From Streptomyces nodosus (lineage in GTDB: Bacteria; Actinomycetota; Actinomycetes; Streptomycetales; Streptomycetaceae), in NCBI RefSeq assembly GCF_008704995.1, contig NZ_CP023747.1, positions 7,474,001 to 7,538,000 on the forward strand: 64,000 nt of DNA, in the 5' to 3' direction. Under the pieces are notes generated by a model. That model was not told where the DNA came from, searched no databases, and saw nothing but the letters and a program-made list of their open reading frames with translations. The position numbers and the translations under genes were made by a program. Of the stretch, positions 51,573 to 60,404 are shown one piece after another (within the stretch, counting starts at the first letter, position 1; every line of letters begins with the position of its first letter).

Positions 51573-52628
51573 TCAGGTCAGCAGGGAGGTACGCCCGCCG
51601 TAGGCGGCTTCGAGGACGGAGGTGTCCACCACGTCCGCGGCCTTCAGCTTCTTGCCGATCGTGCCGACGCTCACCAGCTGGTCGATGATCTTCTGCATCT
51701 TGGCCGGGTCGACCTGGAGCACACCCTTGGGCGAGGTGATGAGGTCCTTCTGGAACCGGGCGGTGGCGGCCTCCTCCTCGGGCTTGAGGCCGCCGGTGTT
51801 CCACTTGGTCGCCACGAGCCGCCCGATCTCGTCGGGGTGGGCGTTCATGTACTCGTAGCCCTTGATCGTCGCGCGCAGGAACCGCACCAGCTCGTCGTGC
51901 TGCTTCTCCAGGTGGTCCCGGGTCGTGATCAGCACGTTTCCGTAGCTGGGGACGCCGAGGTCCTCCAGGTACAGCACATGGACGTCCACGCCCTGCCGCT
52001 TGAGCGCCACCGCCTGGGAGGTGGCGTAGCCGGAGTAGCCGGACGCCTGCCCGGTGGTGAGCTGGGTCGGGTCGGTTCCGGCGGGTATGAACCGGACGTC
52101 CTTGACGCCGGCCTTCTTCACCAGCGCCTCGAACTGCTGCCGTGACGCCTCGGTGACGGCGATCGTCCGGCCGGCGAAGTCCTCGATCGACGTGATCGGG
52201 TCGTCCGCCTTGCTGATGATCGAGAAGGGCGAGGTCTGGAAGATCGCTCCGTAGATCACGAGGGGCTGGCCCTTGGCGACGGCCACCAGCACATTGGTGT
52301 TGTCGTCGTCCCCGGTGAAGGACTTGCCGGAGGCCACCTGCTGCCAGGCCAGGATGTTGGGGCCACCGGCGGTGAACGACGTACTGAGCTTCTCCGCCTT
52401 GTAGTACCCCTTCACTTCGGCGGCGTAGAACCCGCCGAACTGGGTGAGTTTCAGCCAGCCGAGCTGGTCGTTGATCTTCAGCGAGCCGTCGGCGGACTTT
52501 CCGCCGGAAGAGCCGTCCGAGCAGGCCGTCAGTAGTCCGCCGGCGGCCAACAGCCCGGCGCCGGCTCCGAACAGCCGGAGAACGTCACGGCGCGCGGGGG
52601 CTCCGGGAAATATACGTGCTGGGTCCAT
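51573..52628 (-). CDS. ABC substrate-binding lipoprotein (NMT1/ThiY/RibY-type)
   Basis: 351 residues from ATG at 52628, with GGAGG six bases upstream. The export signal contains ARRDVLRLFG (twin-arginine-like) and the lipobox LLTAC near residue 35. The mature part begins LKINDQLGWLKLTQFGGFYAAEVKGYYKAEKL and contains GGPNILAWQQVASG, then the hinge region IEDFAGRTIAV, a layout I associate with the NMT1 branch that binds pyrimidines and flavins (ThiY, RibY) as well as sulfonates. First gene of the operon; its ligand is presumably the operon's substrate. Confidence 0.85.
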   Translation of the reverse strand: MDPARIFPGAPARRDVLRLFGAGAGLLAAGGLLTACSDGSSGGKSADGSLKINDQLGWLKLTQFGGFYAAEVKGYYKAEKLSTSFTAGGPNILAWQQVASGKSFTGDDDNTNVLVAVAKGQPLVIYGAIFQTSPFSIISKADDPITSIEDFAGRTIAVTEASRQQFEALVKKAGVKDVRFIPAGTDPTQLTTGQASGYSGYATSQAVALKRQGVDVHVLYLEDLGVPSYGNVLITTRDHLEKQHDELVRFLRATIKGYEYMNAHPDEIGRLVATKWNTGGLKPEEEAATARFQKDLITSPKGVLQVDPAKMQKIIDQLVSVGTIGKKLKAADVVDTSVLEAAYGGRTSLLT

Positions 52629-52970
52629 CCGAATCCTCCACGGGGCGTCAACGAACAATGCGAGAAGGCCAGGGATCGGTGCAGGTCAGACGGAAGACAT
52701 CCGCTGTTCCGTGACGTCATCCTGGCGAACCCCCGGGTGGTCCACAATGAACAAACTGTCTGCTGATGGATTGATCACTTAACGAACCGTCCACGCGACG
52801 AGGCGCCCGCATCCATGGCCGAAAACATCGGGAGAGCTGCGCACAAGAGGCCTATGAGGCAGGGAAGGCGTTGAGCTGGGCCGACGCGCCCGCGGTGATC
52901 CTGACGAGGCGGCGCATCGGGGCAGCGGCGACGCCGCCTAGGGTGTCCCCCCCGGCTACCGTTGCTCCAC
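52629..52970. other. Divergent promoter region of the catabolic operon
   Basis: About 340 bp separate the operon's first gene from the divergent APH-type gene. The distinctive part is AT-richer sequence at 52745-52790, containing TTTGTTCATTGT on the minus strand, the probable operon promoter and regulator-binding area. I found no unambiguous -35/-10 pair there. TACCGT at 52957-52962, 8 nt before ATG 52971, may be a leaderless -10 box for the APH gene. Confidence 0.45.
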
Positions 52971-53888
52971 ATGACAGCCACCGAGAGGGACATCACCGAG
53001 GATCTGATCCGGGATCTGCTGCGCGAGCAGCACCCCGACCTGGCGGATCGCCCCGTGAAGCTCGGAGCGCTCGGCTGGGACAACCAGGTGTGGCGGCTCG
53101 GCGACGACCTCGCCGTCCGATTGCCCTGGGCGACACAGTCCGCGGACGCCCTGCTGCGCAAGGAACACGCCTGGCTGCCCCTCCTCGCCCCGCACCTTCC
53201 TCTGCAGATCCCCGTCCCGCAGCGCCTTGGTGAGCCATCCGAACGTTTTCCACGGCCCTGGCTCGTCACCACCTGGGTACCCGGCGAGCCTGCCGACCGC
53301 GCCCCGGCGACGCGCGGCGCGGAGGCGGCCGTCACCCTGGCCACCTTCCTGACCGCTCTTCACCGCCCCGCCCCCGACGGGGCGCCGACCGGCCGAGACC
53401 GCGGGGGACCGCTGGCCGACACCGCCGAACACTTCACCCAGGCGCTCGCCTCGGCCACCGAGAGGGGGCTGATCCGCGAACCGGACGCCGTTCGCGTGGT
53501 CTGGGAGGACGCCGCCGCCGCGCCCGAGTGGGAAGGCCCACGCCTCTGGCTCCACGGCGACCTGCATCCGGCCAACATCCTGACCACGAACGGCACCTTC
53601 TCCGGCGTGATCGACTTCGGTGACCTCTTCGCCGGCGACCCGGCCTGCGACCTCGCCGCCGCTTGGGTCCTGCTGCCGGACGGCGCCGTCGACCACTTCC
53701 ACGAGACCTACCGGCCGAGCCCGGACACCGCGACCCTGCGCCGCGCCCGCGGCTGGGCGGTGCTGCGCGCTCTCAGCGGCATCCACATCGGGGACGCCGG
53801 CGTTCACGGCCGCCCCGGAGGCAAACCGACCTGGGGCCCGCCCGCCCACGCCGCACTGCGACGCCTCACCGCATCGGTACACCAGTGA
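52971..53888 (+). CDS. Aminoglycoside phosphotransferase-family kinase
   Basis: 305 residues from ATG at 52971; TTG at 52962 is in frame but less likely. The APH (kinase-like) fold is marked by VRLPW (ATP Lys region is weak, with Arg rather than Lys), LVTTWVPGEPAD, the catalytic loop LHGDLHPANIL (Asp and Asn) and metal Asp in VIDFGDLFAGDPACDLAAAW. Such proteins phosphorylate antibiotics, homoserine or other small molecules. Nothing ties it to a particular drug. It is divergent from the catabolic operon. Confidence 0.82.
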   Translation: MTATERDITEDLIRDLLREQHPDLADRPVKLGALGWDNQVWRLGDDLAVRLPWATQSADALLRKEHAWLPLLAPHLPLQIPVPQRLGEPSERFPRPWLVTTWVPGEPADRAPATRGAEAAVTLATFLTALHRPAPDGAPTGRDRGGPLADTAEHFTQALASATERGLIREPDAVRVVWEDAAAAPEWEGPRLWLHGDLHPANILTTNGTFSGVIDFGDLFAGDPACDLAAAWVLLPDGAVDHFHETYRPSPDTATLRRARGWAVLRALSGIHIGDAGVHGRPGGKPTWGPPAHAALRRLTASVHQ

Positions 53889-54094
53889 TCAAGCACCCCG
53901 TGCGGTGAGGTGAATGAGAAGCGCAGGTGTCGACCGACCGGCGGTCTTCTCGGCTGTCTGCTGAACTGCTCAGCCGGATGCCACGTATCACCCACTGCGG
54001 GTGGGTGGCGCCGTGCCACCTGGCGTCCTGCCGGGGAAACGGGCCGGCGGAGTTCGGGACGCGCGCTGCCCGGAGAAGGGGATGAACGATTTCA

Positions 54095-55276
54095 GTGGCT
54101 TCGAGCCGCCCGGTCGGTGGCGCTCTCGTCTCGACCGCGTCGGCAGGACAGGAGGAGAGGGCGAGCGGAGCACCGGTCCATCGGCATGTGCGGGGTCTGG
54201 ACGGCCTTCGCGGCCTGGCGGCACTGTATGTGGTCCTGTTCCACTGCTGGTTGTACACGTTCCCGGGCTACCCCGACAGTTCGGCGCCCGCGTGGCTGGA
54301 TGTGCTGATGTTCGGGCGCGTCGCCGTCGTCTTCTTCCTGGTGCTGTCCGGCTTCTCCCTGGCGATCTCGCCGACGCGTCACGGCTGGCGGTCGGAGGGC
54401 GTCGCCCCGTTCCTGCGGCGACGCGCCTGGCGCATCCTGCCTCCCTATTGGGCGGCGCTGGCCATGAGCCTGGCCATTTCCTGGTTCGTGGTACCGGCTT
54501 CGCATTACGGCCCGCCCACCGGCGCGTCCATTCTGGTGTACGGCCTCGTCGCTCAGGACATGTTCACCGCCCCGACTCCGAACGGAGCGTTCTGGTCGAT
54601 CGGAGTGGAGACCGAACTCTATCTCCTCTTTCCCCTCCTCCTGTTTGTCCGGCGGCGGTTCAGCGCCGCGGTCCTGGCCGCATGCGTGACGCTTCCGGTG
54701 ATCGCCCATGGGCTGATGGCGGCCGGCGCGTCCCCCGTGGAGGGTGACAACTGGCTCACTCCCCATCTCGCTCCCGTGTTCGTCGCAGGCATGCTGGGCG
54801 CAGGGATCGTCGCTGCCTCGGACCGAGTTCAGCGCTTGCCATGGGGGTGGTTCGCCGTACTGGCCGCTCTGCCTGTCCTCGCTCTCGGGTTCATCCAGGG
54901 TTCTGTGTGGACGGTGAACCACTACTTCTGGATAGACCTCGCCCTTGCTCCGGCCATGACGATGCTGCTTGCCGCGGTCGCCACCGGCAGGCCCGCCATC
55001 CTCGTACGGCTCCTGACCGCGCGACCTGTCCGGAGTCTCGGTGGTTTCTCCTACAGTCTCTACCTGATCCATCTGCCGATCGTCATGGCCGTGATCCGCC
55101 GGGCAGCCCCGCATTTCGTCTCGCCCGGCCTGCCCACGTTCTGGTTCACGCTCATCCTGGCCCTGCCGGTCTCGGTGCTCGGCGCATGGCTGTTCTCCCG
55201 GATCTTCGAGATGCCCTTCAAGCGGAACAGATCGTGGAAAACCATGATCCGCGGACCGCGGAACGGCATCCGGTAG
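54095..55276 (+). CDS. Acyltransferase-3 family membrane protein
   Basis: 393 residues from GTG at 54095. It has about ten hydrophobic helices and the acyltransferase_3 N-terminal motif RGLDGLRGLAALYVVLFHCW (catalytic His) with FFLVLSGFSLAI and a later Arg-rich loop RRRAWRILPPYWAAL. These enzymes O-acetylate cell-surface polysaccharides, peptidoglycan or antibiotics. It lies beside envelope genes (two-component system, L,D-transpeptidases), fitting modification of a wall polymer. Transcribed convergently with the kinase gene. Confidence 0.83.
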   Translation: MASSRPVGGALVSTASAGQEERASGAPVHRHVRGLDGLRGLAALYVVLFHCWLYTFPGYPDSSAPAWLDVLMFGRVAVVFFLVLSGFSLAISPTRHGWRSEGVAPFLRRRAWRILPPYWAALAMSLAISWFVVPASHYGPPTGASILVYGLVAQDMFTAPTPNGAFWSIGVETELYLLFPLLLFVRRRFSAAVLAACVTLPVIAHGLMAAGASPVEGDNWLTPHLAPVFVAGMLGAGIVAASDRVQRLPWGWFAVLAALPVLALGFIQGSVWTVNHYFWIDLALAPAMTMLLAAVATGRPAILVRLLTARPVRSLGGFSYSLYLIHLPIVMAVIRRAAPHFVSPGLPTFWFTLILALPVSVLGAWLFSRIFEMPFKRNRSWKTMIRGPRNGIR

Positions 55277-55360
55277 TCCGCGCCCACTTGCTTCATTGAC
55301 CCCAGGCATGACTGAGGTGCTTCCACTCCGGAGGCAGCTGACCGGGGGATGCCTCGGCGT

Positions 55361-57142
55361 TCACTCCCGGTGCTGCTCCGCTCGCTGCGGGTTCGGCAGG
55401 TTCAGGGTGAACGCCGTTTCGACGCCCGGGTCGCTCATGGCCGTGACGGTGCCCCCGTGGGCGGTGACGAGGTGTCGCACGATGGCCAGCCCCAGGCCGC
55501 TTCCGCCGGTCCGCCGACTGCGTGACTTCTCCGACCGCCAGAACCGGTCGAAGATGTGCGGGAGATCCCCCGGGGCGATGCCGCTTCCGGTGTCGCGCAC
55601 CGTGAGTAGGACATGGTCGTCGGTCTGCTCGGCGGTGAGGGTGATCGTGCCGCCCGCCGGAGTGTGACGGATGGCGTTCGACACCAAGTTGCCCACGATC
55701 TGGCGCATCCGGACCGGGTCCGCGTCCAGTTGAACGCCGTCGGGCACCTGCTGGAGCAGGGTGATGCCCGATGCCTCGGCCTGCGCTCCGTGCGCTGCGG
55801 CGACATGGGAGAGGAGTTCGCCGGCCGACAGGAGTTCGCGGTGCAGCTTCAGCGTGCCGGCATCGGCCGCGGCGAGGTCCTGGAGGTCGTCGACGACGCG
55901 TTGCAGCAGGAGCGCCTCCTCGTGGAGGCTGGCGATGAGCGCGGGGTCGGGCTCCACGATCCCGTCCCGGGTGACCTCCAGCCATCCGCGGATATTGGTG
56001 AGGGGTGTCCTCAGCTCATGGGCGATGTCACTGACCATGGCCTTGCGCTGCGCCTCTAGACGCTCGCGGCGCGCGGTGAACTCGTTGAACGCGGCAGCGA
56101 GGTATCCGGTCTCGTCCCGGGTGGTGACGGGCACCCGGATGTGCTGATCGGCGGGGTGCTGGGCGGCGGCCGCGAGAACCCGAAGTGGGCGTACCAGCCG
56201 GACGGCGACCACGGAGGTGATGGCGATGGTGAGAACCAGGATCAGCCCCGTGACGCCGATGACCTTGATCTTGTTGGCGGTCGAGAGGTCGAAGCGCGGG
56301 TCGCTGCGTGAGACGTCCCCGAGGTACAGCTCGGCCGCCGGTGCCACATAGGGGCCGAGTTGCCGGCGACGCGACTCGTCCGCGCAGTTGCGGGCCTTCT
56401 CGTCGTATTTCTCGTCGATGCGCTTGCTGTGGACGTAGGCCTCCCGCTCGGATCCCGGTAGCGAGAGGAACGCGTCGTGGCTGCCCAGGCACGTCTGGAA
56501 GAACTTGTTCAGCTCGTTCAGCGCCGCCAGTTCGCCGGACGTGGGGGTGTTCAGTTTGCCGTCGGCGCACTGCCATGGGACCTCGGCGGCGCTGTTCACT
56601 CGGGGACGGCCGCTCGGCGTCTCCTCGATGTCACCGTCGAGTCCTTGTTTTCGCAGGCAGGCGAGGCGTTCGTCGGCGAGGGTGCGTAGCTGGGCCCGTT
56701 CGCTGTCGGACAGCAGGTAGGGCCCCACCGCACGCGGATCGATTCCGCCGAGCTGCGCCCCGGGCGAGGTGTAGGTGTCGACATGGAGCGGATCCACGAT
56801 CGCCGACGCCTGGGTCGACGGGCGAACGCCCTGCGAGGCCGAGTCCGCGATCACGTCCCCGCCGGTCGTGGTGAGGGAGATTCGGCGGCCTGTGGTGCGG
56901 GACAGCTCGGTGACGACGCTCTGGACACCGTCCCAGCGGGGGTGGGTGGCGGCGAATCCGCTCAGACGCCGGAGGATGTCCGTGTCCTCGGACAGGACGT
57001 GGCCGCGGGCCTCGGTCACGGCCCTGGTCGTGGTCTGCACGGCGAGCCAGGCGGTGGCGGCCACCGAACAGACCGCGATGACCACCGAGGTGAGCAGCAG
57101 CCGGAAGAGCAGGCTGCGATGGAGAGGAACCTCAGGAAGCAC
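55361..57142 (-). CDS. Sensor histidine kinase with large extracellular domain
   Basis: 593 residues from GTG at 57142, which overlaps the response regulator gene by 11 bp. TM1 at ~8-30; an extracellular region of ~240 residues with four cysteines (LACLRKQG, WQCADG, TCLGSHD, RNCADES); TM2 at ~280-300; HAMP domain (LVRPLRVLAAAAQ); HisKA His in MVSDIAHELRTPLTNIRGW; and an HATPase domain (NLVSNAIRHTP, DTGSGIAPGD, GGSGLGLAIV). It senses an external signal, probably envelope state, given its neighbours. Confidence 0.88.
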   Translation of the reverse strand: MLPEVPLHRSLLFRLLLTSVVIAVCSVAATAWLAVQTTTRAVTEARGHVLSEDTDILRRLSGFAATHPRWDGVQSVVTELSRTTGRRISLTTTGGDVIADSASQGVRPSTQASAIVDPLHVDTYTSPGAQLGGIDPRAVGPYLLSDSERAQLRTLADERLACLRKQGLDGDIEETPSGRPRVNSAAEVPWQCADGKLNTPTSGELAALNELNKFFQTCLGSHDAFLSLPGSEREAYVHSKRIDEKYDEKARNCADESRRRQLGPYVAPAAELYLGDVSRSDPRFDLSTANKIKVIGVTGLILVLTIAITSVVAVRLVRPLRVLAAAAQHPADQHIRVPVTTRDETGYLAAAFNEFTARRERLEAQRKAMVSDIAHELRTPLTNIRGWLEVTRDGIVEPDPALIASLHEEALLLQRVVDDLQDLAAADAGTLKLHRELLSAGELLSHVAAAHGAQAEASGITLLQQVPDGVQLDADPVRMRQIVGNLVSNAIRHTPAGGTITLTAEQTDDHVLLTVRDTGSGIAPGDLPHIFDRFWRSEKSRSRRTGGSGLGLAIVRHLVTAHGGTVTAMSDPGVETAFTLNLPNPQRAEQHRE

Positions 57143-57830
57143 CGCGGCCGCCCACGAGCTTGTACCCCACACCGAACACGGTCTGCAGACGCACCGGTTT
57201 ACGGGGATTCGATTCGATCTTCTTCCGCAGGTTCATGATGTGCACATCCACCGCCCGTTCGGTCGACGCACGGTCGAAGCCGCTGGAGTGCTGCAGCAGT
57301 TGCTGCCGGGAGAAGACCCGGCCGGGCTCGGCGGCCATGGCGAGCAGGATCTCGAACTCGCCGGGGGTGCAGAGCACGATCCGGCCCCCGCATCTGACCT
57401 CGTGCCGCACCGGGTCCACCGTGATGTCACCGGCCCGCAGCGCGCGGTCGCCGCCGTCGCCGTGGCGCTGGGTCCGGCGCAGCACGCTGCGGATCCTGGC
57501 CAGGAGCTCCCGGGGGCTGTAGGGCTTGGTCATGTAGTCGTCCGCACCGATGTCCAGGCCGGCGAGGACGTCCTCCTCGGTGGAACGAGCGGTGAGCATC
57601 AGCACGGGAATGTCGTGGTGGCGCCGCAGAGCGCGGCAGACGCCGATGCCGTCGATCTCGGGGAGCATCACATCGAGGACGATCAGGTCCGGAATCCGTT
57701 TCAGCGCCTCGTCGACGGCGGCCCTGCCGTCGTGCACCACGACCGCCTCATGACCCTCCGACAGCAGTAGTCGTCGGATCAGTGCGGACTGCAGCTCATT
57801 GTCTTCGGCAACCAGGATATGTGCGCACAC
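57132..57830 (-). CDS. OmpR/PhoB-type response regulator
   Basis: 232 residues from GTG at 57830. Receiver: AEDNELQS, phospho-Asp in LIVLDVMLPEIDG, MLTAR and Lys in MTKPYSPREL. C-terminal winged helix: VRCGGRIVLCTPGEFEILLAMAAEPGRVFSRQQLLQH, then RAVDVHIMNLRKKIESNP and TVFGVGYKL, typical of OmpR. Coupled with the kinase by an 11-bp overlap. Divergent from an L,D-transpeptidase gene 249 bp away, a probable target. Confidence 0.9.
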   Translation of the reverse strand: MCAHILVAEDNELQSALIRRLLLSEGHEAVVVHDGRAAVDEALKRIPDLIVLDVMLPEIDGIGVCRALRRHHDIPVLMLTARSTEEDVLAGLDIGADDYMTKPYSPRELLARIRSVLRRTQRHGDGGDRALRAGDITVDPVRHEVRCGGRIVLCTPGEFEILLAMAAEPGRVFSRQQLLQHSSGFDRASTERAVDVHIMNLRKKIESNPRKPVRLQTVFGVGYKLVGGRGAS

Positions 57831-58079
57831 GGCGCTGACTCTAACCGTGCTGACCTGCGGATTCTATGGAAAGAGTGGTATCTCGCATCCTGACAACTTC
57901 CTGAAATCCGCCTGCCACCCTGTGGCCGTGCCCGACGGCGAGTGCGGCGTGGTCGACGCACGAACGCGTGACATGCGGCCCTGGTCGGCCGCGGGCGTCG
58001 TCCGTGCATCCGCGCAGGGCTTTCCGCCGTCCGGGCCCGTCCATGTTCGTCCTTCCGCTTGACGCAGACCGGAGATCCC

Positions 58080-59300
58080 GTGCATTCCATGCGATGGCCC
58101 ACCTCAGCCGCCATACCCGTCGTTCTGGCGACGCTCCTCGCCGGGTGCGGCACCGACGGAGGGAGCCGGGCCGACGACAACTCCGCCTCGGCCGGCGCAG
58201 CCGGCAGCACGGAACCCGGCAAGAGGCCCGGCTCCCGGATCGTGCTTGCGGTGACGGACGGTCAGAGTCACGCTTCCGTGCGGCGCAGCGGTCGTGTCAC
58301 CGTGCGGGGCGGAACCCTTCGGGACGTGGTGCTCTCCACCGGCGGACGCACCGTCCCGGGCCGGATGAGCCCCGACCGGCTCAGCTGGACGCCCGTCGGG
58401 GATCTCGACTACGACAGCCGGTACACACTCGTGGCCACGGCGACCTCGGAGGACGGCCGTGACGCCACCGAGAAGGCGTCGTTCACCACGCTGCGCGAGA
58501 GCGAGCGCTTTGTGGGGACCTTCACCCCGGACGACGGATCGACCGTCGGGGTCGGCATGCCCGTCTCGTTCACGTTCGACAAGGCGATCGCGAACAAGCG
58601 GGCCGTGGAGGAGGCCATCACGGTACGCTCCAGCAGCGGCCGGCCCGTCGTCGGCCACTGGTTCGGCGACCGGCGTCTCGACTTCCGGCCGCAGGACTAC
58701 TGGAAGCCCCACTCCACCGTCAGCGTGAAGATCGCACTCGACGGAGTCAAAGGCGCGGACGGGGCCTACGGGTATCAGAACAAGACCGTCACCTTCACCG
58801 TCGGACGCAGTCAGGTCTCGACCGTCGACGCCGCCGCACACACCATGAAGGTCAGCCGGGACGGAAAGCCCCTGCGTACCGTGCCGATCACCGCCGGCGC
58901 GCCCGAATCCCCCACCTACAACGGGCAGATGGTCGTCTCCGAGAAGCTCGTCCAGACCCGTATGAACGGGGCCACGGTCGGCTTCGCGGGACAGTACGAC
59001 ATCCCGGACGTGCCGCACGCCATGCGGTTGTCGGCATCCGGCACCTTCATCCACGGCAACTACTGGGGAGCCGACTCGGTCTTCGGGCGGTCCAACATCA
59101 GTCACGGCTGCATCGGACTCAAGGACGCACAGGGCGGCGGCGACGCGGCGCGGGACGGCGCCTGGTTCTACTCCCAGTCGCTGATCGGAGACGTCGTGAT
59201 CGTGAAGAACTCGAAGGACCGGACGATCGCCCCCGACAACGGTCTGAACGGCTGGAACATGTCCTGGGCCGACTGGCAGGCGGGTTCTGCCGCGCACTGA
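58080..59300 (+). CDS. L,D-transpeptidase lipoprotein (Ldt with Ig-like domains)
   Basis: 406 residues from GTG at 58080 (GGAG upstream; TTG at 58059 is in frame but lacks a site). Lipobox LLAGC gives a lipoprotein. Two Ig-like domains (residues ~45-130 and ~135-240, as in LdtMt2) precede a YkuD catalytic domain with H325 in FIHGNYWG and the active-site S-H-G-C344 in ISHGCIGL. It forms 3->3 cross-links in peptidoglycan and resists most beta-lactams. Probably regulated by the divergent OmpR-type system. Confidence 0.9.
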   Translation: MHSMRWPTSAAIPVVLATLLAGCGTDGGSRADDNSASAGAAGSTEPGKRPGSRIVLAVTDGQSHASVRRSGRVTVRGGTLRDVVLSTGGRTVPGRMSPDRLSWTPVGDLDYDSRYTLVATATSEDGRDATEKASFTTLRESERFVGTFTPDDGSTVGVGMPVSFTFDKAIANKRAVEEAITVRSSSGRPVVGHWFGDRRLDFRPQDYWKPHSTVSVKIALDGVKGADGAYGYQNKTVTFTVGRSQVSTVDAAAHTMKVSRDGKPLRTVPITAGAPESPTYNGQMVVSEKLVQTRMNGATVGFAGQYDIPDVPHAMRLSASGTFIHGNYWGADSVFGRSNISHGCIGLKDAQGGGDAARDGAWFYSQSLIGDVVIVKNSKDRTIAPDNGLNGWNMSWADWQAGSAAH

Positions 59301-59305
59301 GACAC

Positions 59306-59357
59306 CGCGCGGTCCGGTGGCGCCAGGACCCTGGCCCCGTCGCCACCGGACCGCGCG
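59306..59357. terminator. Bidirectional terminator, 17-bp stem
   Basis: Arms 59306-59322 and 59341-59357 are perfect reverse complements (17 bp) around an 18-nt loop that itself contains CCAGG/CCTGG. It lies between two convergent transpeptidase-family genes and probably ends both. Confidence 0.85.
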
Positions 59358-59360
59358 TGC

Positions 59361-60173
59361 TCAGCGGGCCAGTGAGCCCGCGTCGCCCATGACGATCACG
59401 GGATGCCGCCCGGGATCCAGCGCCAGCAGCAACGCCTTCATATGGGCCTTCTCCAGGCTCACACAGGCATGGGTGGGACCGCCGTGGTCCACATGCAGCC
59501 AGATTCCACCGCCCCGCTCCGCACCGAGGGGCCGGGTCCAGTCGAGCGGTGAAGTGCCCGCCTTGCGGTTGTAGTTGATGGCGACGACATAGTCGAAGGA
59601 GCCCGCCAGCGACTCACCCGCGAATCCGGTCCCGCCGATGGTGAAAGCGTTGGAGCGGCTGTACGGAAGCCGGGACCCGGGGTCCGGCAGAAGACCGCCG
59701 GCATCGGTGAGCTCGAACACCCCGATCGGCGAGCGCAGATCGTCGAGGTGGTGGTCCTCGGTCCAGCCCTTGAGGGCGTTGTGCGCCTTCCAGACGCTCC
59801 CGGGCTGCCATCCCGAGGCGGTGCGGTCGTACAACACCACCGTCGACTCCGAGGAGTTGACGCCGTTCCCGGTGACGAGCACGACCTGCCTGCTCTCCTC
59901 GGGAATCGAAGCCGACGTCTGCGGCCCCACACCGGGCAGCCCGGCGGACACGGACGCGGTTTCCTTGTGCGCCGAGGCCGAGCCGGCCGTATCTGCCGGG
60001 GGCGGGACGACGGCCTGGGGCGAGTCGGCCGACGCGTTCGCGTCCTTCCCCTCGGCCGCGACGACGACCTGACCCGTGGGGCCCGGGCCCCCGGCGGTGG
60101 CGCACCCCGACAGCATCGAGACGGCGGCCCCGCAGGCGATGGACAGACGTATGCAGAACACGGGTGAACGCAT
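59361..60173 (-). CDS. L,D-transpeptidase-family lipoprotein
   Basis: 270 residues from ATG at 60173, with GGAG six bases upstream. Lipobox AVSMLSGC. The catalytic region GGGIWLHVDHGGPTHACVSL holds a His and the Cys237 of the T-H-A-C motif, the YkuD pattern in the variant used by actinobacterial exported transpeptidase-like proteins (more like an L,D-transpeptidase catalytic domain without Ig-like domains). It should act on wall peptides. Convergent with the full-length Ldt gene; the two share the terminator. Confidence 0.8.
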   Translation of the reverse strand: MRSPVFCIRLSIACGAAVSMLSGCATAGGPGPTGQVVVAAEGKDANASADSPQAVVPPPADTAGSASAHKETASVSAGLPGVGPQTSASIPEESRQVVLVTGNGVNSSESTVVLYDRTASGWQPGSVWKAHNALKGWTEDHHLDDLRSPIGVFELTDAGGLLPDPGSRLPYSRSNAFTIGGTGFAGESLAGSFDYVVAINYNRKAGTSPLDWTRPLGAERGGGIWLHVDHGGPTHACVSLEKAHMKALLLALDPGRHPVIVMGDAGSLAR

Positions 60174-60404
60174 GGAGTACTCCGTACGGCGAAGACAGCG
60201 GAAGCACGGGCGGCCGACCGGCGTCACCCGTGGACATGGCCTCACCTTGGAGCACACTTTTAAGGATCTCGTCAGACCGTGAGTGCGTGCTGCTTTCCTC
60301 GAACGGGCCCTTCGCGAGGCCCTGCTGGGTCCTGATGCCCCTCAGCGGCCGACCGCCTCCGCCGGGCTGTGCCGATTGGTGCTGTGCGTCCGCTCGTCAC
60401 AGCA

